The position numbers and the translations under genes were made by a program. DNA of 64,000 nt, from the NCBI RefSeq assembly GCF_003259935.1, contig NZ_QLMH01000003.1, forward strand, positions 271,896-335,895. Direction: 5' to 3'. Position 1 is the stretch's first letter. The number at the start of each line of letters is the position of its first letter. The DNA is from Paranoxybacillus vitaminiphilus. Its GTDB lineage: Bacteria > Bacillota > Bacilli > Bacillales > Anoxybacillaceae. Below the pieces are notes generated by a model. That model was given only the letters and a program-made list of their open reading frames with translations. It made no database searches and was not told where the DNA came from. Positions 51,454 through 63,591 of the stretch are shown here, one piece after another.

Positions 51454-52014
51454 ATGAAACGATTGATTTTAGCCTCCAGCTCTCCTCGAAGAAAAGAGCT
51501 TCTAGAAATGGCCAACCTTCCATTTGAAATCCTCGCCAGCCATATTGAAGAAGAGGTTCCCGAAAACAGTACGCCGGAAGAGGTTGTGCAGTCGCTTGCC
51601 TATCAAAAAGCCAAGGCGGTTGCTGAATTAGAGAAAGATGCCTATGTTCTCGGAGCGGATACGGTTGTTGTTTATAACGGAACGATCTTAGGAAAGCCGA
51701 AAACGGAACAGGAAGCGTTTCAAACGCTGAAGCTGTTATCAGGTAAAACTCACGAAGTATTAACAGGTGTTGCGATTTTGTCGCGGGCAGAAGAAACCGT
51801 CTTTTATGAACGAACAAAAGTAACATTTTGGGATTTGACAGACGAAGAAATTTTCGACTATATTGCCAGCGGAGAGCCGATGGATAAAGCCGGTTCTTAC
51901 GGCATTCAACAGCGCGGTTCTCTCTTTGTGAAGAGAATAGACGGAGACTATTTTTCCGTTGTCGGCCTGCCGATTGCCCGTACGGTCCGCGAGTTGAAAA
52001 AGCTTGGATTTTAG
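51454..52014 (+). CDS. maf: Maf-family nucleoside triphosphate pyrophosphatase
   Basis: The 186-residue house-cleaning enzyme hydrolyses dTTP, UTP and modified nucleotides. It starts [20 protein letters not shown], carrying the SSSPRR phosphate-binding motif, with the catalytic Asp in LGADTVV and KPKTEQEA following. ATG 51454 follows AGGGGG by 7 nt; an ATG at 51448 is too close. Confidence 0.95.
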   Translation: MKRLILASSSPRRKELLEMANLPFEILASHIEEEVPENSTPEEVVQSLAYQKAKAVAELEKDAYVLGADTVVVYNGTILGKPKTEQEAFQTLKLLSGKTHEVLTGVAILSRAEETVFYERTKVTFWDLTDEEIFDYIASGEPMDKAGSYGIQQRGSLFVKRIDGDYFSVVGLPIARTVRELKKLGF

Positions 52015-52037
52015 CTGGAACATAAGGAGGTATTTTT

Positions 52038-52727
52038 TTGAAAACGATGTCCTTAATGATTCGGGATTTTCCAGAGGATGAGCGGCCGCGTGAACGTTTA
52101 ATTTCTGACGGCCCGGAAAGCCTGGCGAATCATGAACTGCTGGCCATTTTGCTGCGGACGGGGACAAAGGATGAATCAGTATTACAGCTGGCAAACCGCT
52201 TATTAAATCATTTTGAAGGGCTGCGTCTGCTAAAAGATGCGACAATTGAAGAAATGACAAGCATTAAAGGAATCGGGACGGCCAAAGCTGTGCAAATTCT
52301 TGCTGCTATTGAGCTTGGGAGACGGATCAGCCGATTGCAATATAATGAACGTTATGTGATTCGTTCTCCGGAAGATGGGGCAAAATACGTGATGGACGAC
52401 ATGCGTTTTTTGTCCCAGGAACATTTTGTCGCTCTTTATTTAAATACGAAAAATCAAGTCATTCACCGGAAAACGGTATTTATCGGAAGCTTAAACGCCT
52501 CTATTGTTCATCCCCGTGAAGTATTTAAAGAAGCGATTAAGCGCTCTGCTGCCTCCATTATTTGTGCGCATAACCATCCTTCCGGAGACCCGACTCCAAG
52601 CCGTGAAGATATCGAAGTAACAAAGCGGCTCGTTGAATGTGGGAGAATGATTGGCATCGAGCTGTTAGATCATCTTATTATTGGCGATCGAAAATTTGTC
52701 AGCCTGAAAGAAAAAGGCTACGTGTAA
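52038..52727 (+). CDS. radC: RadC-family JAMM/MPN+ domain protein
   Basis: The 229-residue protein has N-terminal helix-hairpin-helix segments (SIKGIGTAKAVQIL) and a C-terminal JAMM metal site with AHNHPSGDPTPSRED. Despite the name, a repair role is not established. The TTG start follows AAGGAGG by 7 nt; an in-frame ATG at 52047 is possible. It is co-transcribed with maf (24 nt apart). Confidence 0.93.
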   Translation: MKTMSLMIRDFPEDERPRERLISDGPESLANHELLAILLRTGTKDESVLQLANRLLNHFEGLRLLKDATIEEMTSIKGIGTAKAVQILAAIELGRRISRLQYNERYVIRSPEDGAKYVMDDMRFLSQEHFVALYLNTKNQVIHRKTVFIGSLNASIVHPREVFKEAIKRSAASIICAHNHPSGDPTPSREDIEVTKRLVECGRMIGIELLDHLIIGDRKFVSLKEKGYV

Positions 52728-52814
52728 TGGTTCTCTTTTTTTGTCGAATCAGTTATAATAAAAGTTATGAGTTTTTCCTAATTGTTTGCAAGAAGGACGA
52801 AGCAAGCTTGAACG

Positions 52815-52885
52815 GAGTCAAACAAAGGGATTTGTTTGTTTTGTGAGAAATTCGGCAAAAAAAACTCGAACTTTGCCGAAATATG
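52815..52885 (+). other. Two hairpins in the mreB leader
   Basis: CAAACAAA GGGA TTTGTTTG (52819-52838) is followed by TTTTGTG and could be a weak terminator. TTCGGCAAA (52851-52859) pairs perfectly with TTTGCCGAA (52872-52880) but has no T-run after it. A TATAAT lies upstream at 52754-52759 without a good -35. Confidence 0.45.
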
Positions 52886-52914
52886 TATGTATATGAGGTT
52901 TGCGTTTCATATAA

Positions 52915-53973
<1,059 letters not shown>

Positions 53974-53994
53974 ACGTAAGAGGGTGTAAAAATC

Positions 53995-54855
53995 ATGCCA
54001 CAGTTTTTTTTGAATAAACGTTTAATTGTTTTGTTAGTCAGCATTATTTTTCTCGTGGCATTGATTGGTTTTTCCTTAAAAGAACGACAAAATTTAACTT
54101 GGCCGGAGCAATTTATTAAAGATACAGCTGGTTTTGTGCAGTTTATTTTTCATAAGCCCGCACAATTCGTTGCGGGCTTCTTTGAAAATGTCAACGACAT
54201 AAAACATACATACAAGGAAAATAAAATTTTAAAAGCGCGGCTGGAAGAGTATGCTGTGTTAGAAGCACAAGTACAGGAATTGGAAAAAGAAAACGCGAGG
54301 CTGCGTGAATTTCTTGATAAAAAGGAAAGTCTTAGGGATTTTGAGCCAATTCAGGCAACGGTGGTAGGACGCAATCCCGACCGATGGCAGGAACTGGTTA
54401 TTGTCAATAAGGGCAAACGGCACGGTGTGACAAAAGATATGGCGGTCATTACCCCTTCAAGAGCTCTCGTTGGGAAAGTTCAGCATGTTTCACCGTTCAC
54501 AGCAACGATTCAGCTGTTAAGCGCTTCCGATCAAAAAAATCGTATTTCTGCATTTGTTCAAGGAGAAGAAAATGCATTTGGCTTGATTGAAGGTTATGAC
54601 GAAAAGCGAAAAGCACTGCTTTTAAGACGAATCCCATTTGATGCGAAAATTAAAGAGAAGCAAAAAGTGTTAACATCTGGCCTTGGAGGCGTATTTCCAA
54701 AGGGATTGGTGATTGGCGAAGTGCTTGAAGTGGAACCGGATGAATATGGATTAACGCAAATGGCTTATGTAAAGCCTTATGCAAACTTTTATGATATTGA
54801 TGATGTCATTATTGCCAAACGGAAAATTGATGATCCAAAAGAGGAAGGGGAGTGA
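53995..54855 (+). CDS. mreC: Rod-shape protein MreC
   Basis: The 286-residue bitopic protein has one membrane helix (about 9-28), a coiled coil (about 70-110) and an extracytoplasmic beta-barrel domain (ATVVGRNPDRWQELVIVNKG onward). It links MreB to penicillin-binding proteins. TAAGAGGGTG precedes the ATG. Confidence 0.96.
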   Translation: MPQFFLNKRLIVLLVSIIFLVALIGFSLKERQNLTWPEQFIKDTAGFVQFIFHKPAQFVAGFFENVNDIKHTYKENKILKARLEEYAVLEAQVQELEKENARLREFLDKKESLRDFEPIQATVVGRNPDRWQELVIVNKGKRHGVTKDMAVITPSRALVGKVQHVSPFTATIQLLSASDQKNRISAFVQGEENAFGLIEGYDEKRKALLLRRIPFDAKIKEKQKVLTSGLGGVFPKGLVIGEVLEVEPDEYGLTQMAYVKPYANFYDIDDVIIAKRKIDDPKEEGE

Positions 54856-54860
54856 GAAGA

Positions 54861-55394
54861 GTGAAAAAGCTCGTACTTCCTTTTCTCGTTATTCTTTTTT
54901 TTGTCAGTGAAAGCATCGTTGTTGACCTTTGGCCGAAAAATGGGTTTTATGAAAAATATATTTTCGTCCCGCGTTTTCTTCTCATTGCCATTGTTTTTGT
55001 TACGGTTTATGTGACACGATTTTACGGCATTGTGTATGGTTTTGTTTTTGGGCTGCTATATGATGTTTTTTATACGGAAATTTTAGGTGTTTATATGTTT
55101 ATATTTGTATTAATTGCTTATTTAACCTCAAAAGCGATGCGGGTGTTTCATAATAACGTTTTAGTGACATCATTTCTAAGTATCGTAGCCGTTAGTGTTG
55201 TCGAATTTTATGTATATGGAATTTATTTGCTGATTGGAAAAACCGATATGCCGTTTGAAATATTTCTTTACGATCGCTTGTTTCCAACGATCTTCCTAAA
55301 TACGATTTTTGTCATTTTCGTTTCTTACCCGCTTAAACAGCAGCTCATAAAATTGCCAATTCGTGAGCGCGAAGATGAAGATTATCTCCTTTGA
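54861..55394 (+). CDS. mreD: Rod-shape membrane protein MreD
   Basis: The 177-residue protein has five or six hydrophobic helices and completes the MreBCD set. GTG 54861 gives MKKLVLPFLVILFF, like the family, with AGGGGAG upstream. A GTG at 54852 overlaps the mreC stop and is an alternative start. Confidence 0.93.
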   Translation: MKKLVLPFLVILFFVSESIVVDLWPKNGFYEKYIFVPRFLLIAIVFVTVYVTRFYGIVYGFVFGLLYDVFYTEILGVYMFIFVLIAYLTSKAMRVFHNNVLVTSFLSIVAVSVVEFYVYGIYLLIGKTDMPFEIFLYDRLFPTIFLNTIFVIFVSYPLKQQLIKLPIREREDEDYLL

Positions 55395-55444
55395 AAAAAG
55401 GAAAATGAAATGATGTTGTAGAATTATTCGTTGAGGTGAACGTT

Positions 55445-56128
55445 GTGAATAGGCAAAAACAGCAATACGTGACAATTAAAGGAACGAAAGACGGGCTGAC
55501 GTTACATCTCGATGATACTTGTTCCTATCGTGATCTGGTAATGGAATTAGAGGAAAAATTATCTGTTAACCAAACAAATGAGCCGGATGGTCCACTCGTT
55601 GCCGTTCATCTTAAAGTAGGGAACCGCTACTTAACTCCTGAACAGGAAGAAGAGATTCGCACATTGATTCGCACGAAAAAAAATTTAGTCGTTGAATCGA
55701 TTGAAAGCAACGTAATTACAAAAGAAGAAGCGCTGATTTGGAAGCGGGAGACGGAAATTGTTTCTGTTTCAAAAATTGTTCGCTCAGGTCAAATTTTGCA
55801 TGTGCAAGGCGATCTTTTATTAATTGGTGATGTCAATCCGGGAGGAACCGTCATTGCTGGTGGAAATATTTTTATCCTTGGAGCGTTGAGGGGGATTGCT
55901 CATGCTGGGTATTATGGGAATAAAGAAGCGGTTATTGTCGCTTCAGTGATGAAACCGATGCAGCTGAGAATCAGCGATATTATGAACCGCGCTCCAGATT
56001 ATAAAGCGGAAGAGCGGAATGAAATGGAATGCGCTTATGTTGATGACAATAATCAAATTGTTGTTGACCGTTTGCAGCTGTTAACACATCTAAGACCTCA
56101 TTTAACAAGGTTAGAAAGGAGACTGTAA
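55445..56128 (+). CDS. minC: Septum-site inhibitor MinC
   Basis: The 227-residue inhibitor of FtsZ has an N-terminal domain ([16 protein letters not shown]) and a C-terminal beta-helix of short repeats ([22 protein letters not shown]) that dimerises and binds MinD. GTG 55445 sits 5 nt after GAGGTGA; the GTG at 55436 overlaps the ribosome site. Confidence 0.95.
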   Translation: MNRQKQQYVTIKGTKDGLTLHLDDTCSYRDLVMELEEKLSVNQTNEPDGPLVAVHLKVGNRYLTPEQEEEIRTLIRTKKNLVVESIESNVITKEEALIWKRETEIVSVSKIVRSGQILHVQGDLLLIGDVNPGGTVIAGGNIFILGALRGIAHAGYYGNKEAVIVASVMKPMQLRISDIMNRAPDYKAEERNEMECAYVDDNNQIVVDRLQLLTHLRPHLTRLERRL

Positions 56129-56130
56129 CA

Positions 56131-56934
56131 GTGGGGGAAGCTATTGTCATTACATCAGGAAAAGGCGGCGTTGGTAAAACAACGACGACAGCAAACTTAG
56201 GCACAGCCTTAGCCTTGGCAGGAAAGCGCGTATGCCTTGTCGATACAGATATCGGTTTGCGCAATCTCGATGTCGTCATGGGACTTGAAAACCGTATTAT
56301 TTATGATTTAGTCGATGTGGCACAAGGCCGCTGTACTGTGCAAAAAGCGCTTGTCAAAGATAAGCGCTTTGATGACAAATTATATTTATTGCCGGCGGCA
56401 CAAACAAGCGATAAAACCGCTGTTACTCCGGAACAGATGAAGAAGCTGATTCAGGAATTAAAACAAGACTATGATTATATTTTAATAGATTGTCCAGCCG
56501 GCATTGAGCAAGGGTATCGGAACGCAGTTGCCGGGGCTGATGAGGCGATTGTTGTTACTACACCGGAAGTTGCTGCCGTGCGTGATGCCGATCGCATTAT
56601 TGGTTTGCTGGAAAAAGAGGAAAACATTCGTCCGCCGCGTCTCATTATTAACCGCATCCGCAGCCATATGGTCAAAAGCGGTGATATGTTGGATATCGAT
56701 GAAATTGTGATGCATTTGTCCATTGATTTGCTGGGAATTATTGCTGATGATGAGAATGTGATTAAAGCTTCCAATAACGGTGAACCAATTGTTCTTGACC
56801 CAAACAGCAAAGCTTCGATTGCCTATCGCAATATTGCAAGAAGAATCCTCGGCGAATCCGTACCGTTACAGTCACTTGAAGAAGAACAAAAAGGTGTCTT
56901 TGCAAAAATTAAAAAGTTTTTTGGCGTGCGATGA
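56131..56934 (+). CDS. minD: Septum-site ATPase MinD
   Basis: The 267-residue deviant Walker A ATPase (KGGVGKTTTT near residue 10) positions MinC at the membrane. The C-terminal amphipathic membrane-targeting helix is FAKIKKFFGVR. The GTG start follows AAAGGAGA. Its stop lies at the edge of a nested-palindrome repeat that ends the mreBCD-minCD transcript. Confidence 0.97.
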   Translation: MGEAIVITSGKGGVGKTTTTANLGTALALAGKRVCLVDTDIGLRNLDVVMGLENRIIYDLVDVAQGRCTVQKALVKDKRFDDKLYLLPAAQTSDKTAVTPEQMKKLIQELKQDYDYILIDCPAGIEQGYRNAVAGADEAIVVTTPEVAAVRDADRIIGLLEKEENIRPPRLIINRIRSHMVKSGDMLDIDEIVMHLSIDLLGIIADDENVIKASNNGEPIVLDPNSKASIAYRNIARRILGESVPLQSLEEEQKGVFAKIKKFFGVR

Positions 56935-57060
56935 AAAAGCTGACCGAAATCAAAGTGTCAGACCCCGCAACAGCCGTATATAGTGTTATAGCATTCGAGC
57001 AACACACTGTATATGTTTTGTTGTGCATGAGGTCAGACACTTATTGGTCAGCTTTTTTTG
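56934..57060. repeat. Nested-palindrome repeat, copy 4 (terminator after minD)
   Basis: The outer arms AAAAAGCTGACCGAAAT and ATTGGTCAGCTTTTTTT pair well, and both flanks give T-runs on their own strand. The inner arms are AAGTGTCAGACCCCGCAA and GAGGTCAGACACTT, around a central GTATATAG / CTGTATATG. Confidence 0.8.
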
Positions 57061-57066
57061 TCTTTG

Positions 57067-57095
57067 TCATATCCTAAAAGAAGATTTCATAAAAT
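57067..57095 (+). promoter_or_regulatory. Probable sigma-E promoter for spoIVFAB
   Basis: TCATATC (57067-57073), 14-nt spacer, CATAAAAT (57088-57095), close to the sigma-E consensus CATACANT. The spacing equals that of the spoVID promoter in this window. The operon is sigma-E controlled in B. subtilis. Confidence 0.65.
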
Positions 57096-57126
57096 GGTAC
57101 AAACTATGAGTGGAGGATGGTAGGAA

Positions 57127-57894
57127 ATGGGCAATCGGGCTGATGAGATTCGCAAACGCATCGCCAAGCGAAAACGGCAGCGGCAACAAATTCATTATCA
57201 GCAGCAAAGACACGCATTTTTCGAGCTGGCTGACGAGGAGAAATACGGGGGACATTCACTCATTACGTATGACGATTATTCCAACAAAGACAGTCATCCG
57301 CTTTTCCACAAAGAGCTCTTCCTCTTAAAAACTTTTCTCTCCGTCTGTCTCGTATTAATCACAGCCATTTTATTTAAAAATTCATCTTCTCATTTAGAAC
57401 CAATCAGAAGCTTTGTCAAAAGTACGATGGAGCAGGAATTTCAATTTGCTGCTGTTGCCGATTGGTATGAACAGCAATTTGGAAAGCCGCTTGCATTGCT
57501 GCCAAAAGAGGGGCAACAAGAGAGGAATAAAGGAGTACAGTACGCGGTCCCTGCTTTCGGCCGCGTGTTAGAAAGCTTTGATGTAAATGGACAAGGAGTG
57601 ATGGTGGAAACCGGGATGGAAGCATCTGTGGAAGCAATGAATGAAGGGATTGTTGTTTTTGCCGGTATAAAGGACAAGCTCGGCAAAACGGTGATTATTC
57701 AACATGCGGATGGAACGGAGTCATGGTATGGCAGCTTAGGAAAGATTTCCGTGAAGTTGTACGATTTTGTGGAAATGAAAAAAGAAGTGGGGAAAGCAAT
57801 GAATAATGAAGACAATACAAAAGGAGTTTTTTATTTTGCGATTAAACAAGGGGAGCAATTTATTGACCCGATTCAGGTGATTTCTTTTGAATAA
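57127..57894 (+). CDS. spoIVFA: Stage IV sporulation protein FA (SpoIVFB inhibitor complex)
   Basis: The 255-residue membrane protein has a basic cytoplasmic N-terminus, one helix (about 66-86) and an extracytoplasmic domain related to M23/LytM peptidases (residues about 145-250). It lacks the usual HxH zinc ligands, having IIQHADGTESWYGSLG instead. It holds SpoIVFB inactive until SpoIVB cleaves it. The ATG follows TGGAGGATGG. Confidence 0.93.
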   Translation: MGNRADEIRKRIAKRKRQRQQIHYQQQRHAFFELADEEKYGGHSLITYDDYSNKDSHPLFHKELFLLKTFLSVCLVLITAILFKNSSSHLEPIRSFVKSTMEQEFQFAAVADWYEQQFGKPLALLPKEGQQERNKGVQYAVPAFGRVLESFDVNGQGVMVETGMEASVEAMNEGIVVFAGIKDKLGKTVIIQHADGTESWYGSLGKISVKLYDFVEMKKEVGKAMNNEDNTKGVFYFAIKQGEQFIDPIQVISFE

Positions 57895-58753
57895 GTATAT
57901 TTCGCTTCTCAACAAAATTCATATCCATCCGCTTTTATGGCTCGTATGCGGCATCGCAATTGTAACCGCTCAGTTTAAACACCTACTTATTCTATTTTTT
58001 ATCGTGTTCATTCATGAAGTTGGACATGCGCTTGCGGCTCTTTTTTTTTCATGGCGCATTAAGCGAATTTTGCTGCTGCCGTTTGGCGGCGTTGCCGAAG
58101 TGGAAGAGCACGGAAATCGGCCGTTCAAAGAAGAATTCATTGTCACGCTTGCCGGACCGATGCAACATATTTGGCTTGTCGCCGCTGCATTTTTATTAAT
58201 GAAATTAGAGATGATGACAAGTGAGCTATTCGGCATATTTTTTGAATATAATCTGGCTATTTTTCTTATCAATTTATTGCCCATTTGGCCGCTTGATGGG
58301 GGAAAATTATTATTTTTACTGTTTACTCATTATTGGCCTTTCAGTCAGGCACATGAAAAGCTGCTCCTTTTTTCATTTTGCGGTGTGTTCATTTTAACAG
58401 CGATGATTGTATGGCTCAACCCGGTTCAAATCAGTCTTTGGATGATTGTATTGTTCCTTTTTTACTCGTTATTTCATGAATGGAGACATAGGCAGTATAT
58501 GATCATGCGTTTTTTACTTGAGCGGTATTACGGAAAAAAAGTCGTCTACCGCAAATTAAAACCAATTGTTGTCGAACATACCGATTTTATTTTTGATATA
58601 TTGTTACAGTTTTATCGTGGCCCAAAACATTCCATTGTCGTGATGAAAGACGAAAAACAGCAGGCGGTGTTGGATGAAAACGAGCTGTTACATGTGTTTT
58701 TTTCAGAAAAAAGAGTAGATGAACGCGTCGGCAATCTTCTTCATTATTATTGA
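57887..58753 (+). CDS. spoIVFB: Site-2-type intramembrane metalloprotease SpoIVFB
   Basis: The 288-residue mother-cell protease cleaves pro-sigma-K. The HEVGH zinc motif is at residues 43-47, and the third ligand D137 is in NLLPIWPLDGG; both positions equal those known for B. subtilis. A C-terminal CBS-like domain that may sense ATP follows. TTG 57887 overlaps the spoIVFA end by 8 nt, and AGGTGA lies 6 nt upstream. Confidence 0.94.
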   Translation: MNKYISLLNKIHIHPLLWLVCGIAIVTAQFKHLLILFFIVFIHEVGHALAALFFSWRIKRILLLPFGGVAEVEEHGNRPFKEEFIVTLAGPMQHIWLVAAAFLLMKLEMMTSELFGIFFEYNLAIFLINLLPIWPLDGGKLLFLLFTHYWPFSQAHEKLLLFSFCGVFILTAMIVWLNPVQISLWMIVLFLFYSLFHEWRHRQYMIMRFLLERYYGKKVVYRKLKPIVVEHTDFIFDILLQFYRGPKHSIVVMKDEKQQAVLDENELLHVFFSEKRVDERVGNLLHYY

Positions 58754-58795
58754 TCGAGAGCGCATCATTCATAGAGCTGTAAAATGTAAAATAGG

Positions 58796-58825
58796 TTGAC
58801 ATCTCTATTTTTTTCATGGTATCAT
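58796..58825 (+). promoter_or_regulatory. Strong promoter of the rplU operon
   Basis: Consensus TTGACA (58796-58801), 18-nt spacer, TATCAT (58820-58825) with an upstream TG (extended -10). Confidence 0.8.
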
Positions 58826-58831
58826 TTTTCA

Positions 58832-59030
58832 TGTTGTAATGTTTTGTACCGTTGGGCGGACGGGAGGTCAAGCCTTGTGGAGTGAAAGCACTTGATTCAC
58901 GATGAAGCAGGAATCCTTAAGGGGAACGCCATATTTGTAGCACCCGTGCTACAACCGCTCAGCTCGGGTTGCAAGTTTTCGCAAACAGCGAAACGCCTCG
59001 AAGCTGGCGAGTCTGAGTCTAATTTAGGAG
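58832..59030 (+). promoter_or_regulatory. Structured 5' leader of rplU (L21-leader type)
   Basis: About 200 nt of untranslated RNA precede rplU. It contains a near-perfect hairpin TTGTAGCAC / GTGCTACAA (58935-58954) and a larger stem CTCAGCTCG / CGAGTCTGAG (58968-59021). Firmicutes rplU genes are known to carry an autoregulatory leader; the match to that family is inferred from position and structure. Confidence 0.6.
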
Positions 59031-59038
59031 GTGCAAAT

Positions 59039-59347
59039 ATGTACGCGATTATCGAAACTGGCGGTAAACAAATTAAAGTTCAAGAAGGTCAAGAGATTTA
59101 CATTGAAAAAATCGACGTTGCTGAAGGCGAAACAGTTACATTTGACAAAGTGTTATTCGTAGGCGGCGAAACTGTAAAAGTTGGCAATCCTACGGTAGCC
59201 GGTGCAACTGTAACTGCAAAAGTAGCAAAGCATGGTCGCCAAAAGAAAATTATCGTTTTCAAATATAAAGCGAAGAAAAACCAACGTCGTAAACAAGGCC
59301 ACCGTCAACCTTACACAAAAGTAGTAATCGAAAAAATTAACGCGTAA
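59039..59347 (+). CDS. rplU: 50S ribosomal protein L21
   Basis: The 102-residue 23S rRNA-binding protein starts [17 protein letters not shown] and carries [15 protein letters not shown] near its end. ATG 59039 follows TAGGAGGTG. The frame stays open for 49 codons upstream, but that part lies in the structured leader and is not coding. It is first in the operon with prp and rpmA. Confidence 0.98.
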   Translation: MYAIIETGGKQIKVQEGQEIYIEKIDVAEGETVTFDKVLFVGGETVKVGNPTVAGATVTAKVAKHGRQKKIIVFKYKAKKNQRRKQGHRQPYTKVVIEKINA

Positions 59348-59357
59348 GGCGTAGACG

Positions 59358-59690
59358 ATGATAAAAGTAGACATTCAACGTACAGAACAAGGAAAGGTTA
59401 AAGCCTTTACGTTAAGCGGACACGCCAATTTTGCCAAGCGTGGCCAAGATATTGTTTGTGCTGGAGTATCAGCGGTTTCGTTCGGTGCGATTAACTCCAT
59501 TATCGCTTTAACGAAAGTAACGCCGCGAATCAAGCAAGGAGAAAACGGGGGCTACCTTCACTGTGAGATTCCGATGATTGAAGATCAAACAGTCGAGGAA
59601 AAAGTCCAGCTGCTCCTTGAAGGAATGATCGTCTCCTTACAAACAATTGAAAAAGAATACGGCAAGTATATTCAAATTACGGAAAAGTAA
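59358..59690 (+). CDS. prp: Ribosomal-processing cysteine protease Prp
   Basis: The 110-residue protease removes the N-terminal extension of L27. The catalytic His is in SGHANFAKRGQD (H22) and the Cys in IVCAGVSAVS (C34). It lies between rplU and rpmA as in other Firmicutes. The L27 encoded next carries the matching cleavage site, so protease and substrate are co-transcribed. Confidence 0.94.
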   Translation: MIKVDIQRTEQGKVKAFTLSGHANFAKRGQDIVCAGVSAVSFGAINSIIALTKVTPRIKQGENGGYLHCEIPMIEDQTVEEKVQLLLEGMIVSLQTIEKEYGKYIQITEK

Positions 59691-59996
<306 letters not shown>

Positions 59997-60002
59997 GCTG
60001 TT

Positions 60003-60040
60003 TGAAAACTCTAACCGTTTTGGTTAGGGTTTTCTTTTTG
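60003..60040 (+). terminator. Terminator of the rplU-prp-rpmA operon
   Basis: GAAAACTCTAACC pairs with GGTTAGGGTTTTC, followed by a T-run. Confidence 0.88.
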
Positions 60041-60126
60041 CTCATTTTAATAGAAAACGATGTTTTGCATATTTGTCCCTTTTGGTATAATTTAGCTAAA
60101 TAAAAATTTTTAATAGGGGATTTTGG

Positions 60127-61981
<1,855 letters not shown>

Positions 61982-62004
61982 ACGGGCGAGGAAGGTGCGG
62001 GCAC

Positions 62005-62445
62005 TTGGATAAAAAATTTTATTTAGTGCGGGAAGACGTATTGCCCGAAGCGATGAAAAAGGTGCTTGAAGCGAAGGAACTGCTCGAAAGAAAAAAAGCA
62101 AATTCCATCGCTGATGCGGTGCAAATGGTCGGTGTAAGCCGCAGCGTTTTTTACAAATACCGTGATGCGGTCTTCCCTTTTCATGCCATTGTGAAAGAAA
62201 ATATTATTACATTATTTTTTCATCTTGAAGATCGTTCCGGGACGTTGTCTAAGCTTCTTAGTGTTGTGGCTGCAGCTGGGTGCAACGTGCTGACGATTCA
62301 CCAAACGATTCCGCTTCAAGGCCGTGCCAATGTAACACTGACCATCAGCACGAACGACATGAACGAAGATATTGAAGATTTACTAACAAAATTACGCCAT
62401 TTAGAATTTGTTGAAAAAGTAGAAGTCGTTGGTTCAGGAGCGTAA
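62005..62445 (+). CDS. pheB: ACT-domain protein PheB
   Basis: The 146-residue protein has a helix-turn-helix-like N-terminus ([21 protein letters not shown]) and a C-terminal ACT domain ([20 protein letters not shown]), so it may be an amino-acid-responsive regulator. Despite the name, it is not known to be a chorismate mutase. The TTG start follows AGGAAGGTG. It lies between obg and pheA as in B. subtilis. Confidence 0.9.
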   Translation: MDKKFYLVREDVLPEAMKKVLEAKELLERKKANSIADAVQMVGVSRSVFYKYRDAVFPFHAIVKENIITLFFHLEDRSGTLSKLLSVVAAAGCNVLTIHQTIPLQGRANVTLTISTNDMNEDIEDLLTKLRHLEFVEKVEVVGSGA

Positions 62446-62460
62446 GTAAGGGAGAGACAA

Positions 62461-63312
62461 ATGATGAAAATTGGCTACTTAGGACCGAAAGCAACATTTA
62501 CAGACTTAGCGGTGACAACCGTTTTTCCGAATCACGAAAAAGTGCCGTACAATACCATACCGGAATGTATTGATGCTGTAAGCAGCGGGGAAGTGGAGCT
62601 GGGTGTTGTGCCGCTTGAAAATGCGATCGAAGGCTCTGTGAATTTAACGATTGATTATTTAGTGCATGAGCAAACATTGCCGATTGTTGGGGAGATTGTC
62701 GCCCCGATCCAGCAGCATTTAATGGTGCACCCTAATCATTCGGACGATTGGGACGCGATACGTTGCGTATATTCTCACTCTCATGCCATTGCCCAGTGCC
62801 ATAAATTTTTACATAAACATTTCAAGCAGGCGATGTATGAGTATACGACATCGACTAGCGCTGCGGCGAAATTTGTAAGCGAGAATCCAGAGTTAAAAAT
62901 CGCGGCGATTGCCAACCGATTAGCCGCTCAAACGTACGGTTTGACGATTGTTCAGGAAAATATTCACGATTATGACTACAACCATACACGGTTTATCATT
63001 GTTCAGAAAGAAAACAGGGAGCTTTCCATCGATTCGCCGCTCTATGCCGGTGATAAAACGACATTGATGATTACGCTCCCAAAAGACCAGGCCGGTGCGC
63101 TTCATCAAGTATTGTCCGCTTTTGCGTGGCGCAAATTAAACTTAACGAAAATCGAATCTCGTCCGGCGAAAACCGGATTAGGCAATTACTTCTTTATTAT
63201 TGACATTGATCAAAAAATGGACGACGTGCTTATCCCCGGAGCCATTGCCGAACTCGAAGCGCTCGGATGCTCTGTGCAAGTGTTAGGAAGTTATCCGTAT
63301 TACATCATTTGA
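62461..63312 (+). CDS. pheA: Prephenate dehydratase
   Basis: The 283-residue enzyme converts prephenate to phenylpyruvate. It starts MMKIGYLGPKATFT, has the catalytic TRF in NHTRFIIV and a C-terminal ACT domain with ESRPAKTGLGNYFF that binds phenylalanine. AAGGGAGAG precedes the start; ATG 62464 is an equal alternative. Confidence 0.96.
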   Translation: MMKIGYLGPKATFTDLAVTTVFPNHEKVPYNTIPECIDAVSSGEVELGVVPLENAIEGSVNLTIDYLVHEQTLPIVGEIVAPIQQHLMVHPNHSDDWDAIRCVYSHSHAIAQCHKFLHKHFKQAMYEYTTSTSAAAKFVSENPELKIAAIANRLAAQTYGLTIVQENIHDYDYNHTRFIIVQKENRELSIDSPLYAGDKTTLMITLPKDQAGALHQVLSAFAWRKLNLTKIESRPAKTGLGNYFFIIDIDQKMDDVLIPGAIAELEALGCSVQVLGSYPYYII

Positions 63313-63313
63313 A

Positions 63314-63360
63314 GAAAATCCCCCAGCCGTTGAGATTGATCAAGGCTGGGGGATTTTTAT
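63314..63360 (+). terminator. Terminator of pheA
   Basis: AAAATCCCCCAGCC pairs with GGCTGGGGGATTTTT, with a loop of 19-20 nt. The AT-rich DNA from here to the IS end at about 63592 shows no gene. Confidence 0.9.
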
Positions 63361-63591
63361 TCAAGAGCTTTCCAAGTTTGACTGACGATTTTCTGTTGAT
63401 AAATGTTGAACGATTATAAATAAAGATGAATTTGCAAGAGTCGTTACAAAAAGAGAATAACGTTGATAGCTTGATAAAATAAACAAATAAACAATGGTAG
63501 AGAGGTAAAATCTTGTAATTCGAAAAAACGGATTGACGATGAAGGAAATCATTTATATATATGATAATATAAGCCATCTATGTTATTAGAA

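Noticed and set aside
58892..59038. 49-codon extension of rplU at its N-terminus
   Set aside because: It lies in the structured leader; L21 proteins start at MYAIIETGG, and the real ribosome site is next to that ATG.
63305..63577. 90-residue minus-strand frame after pheA
   Set aside because: It reads through the pheA terminator and AT-rich DNA and lacks a ribosome site.
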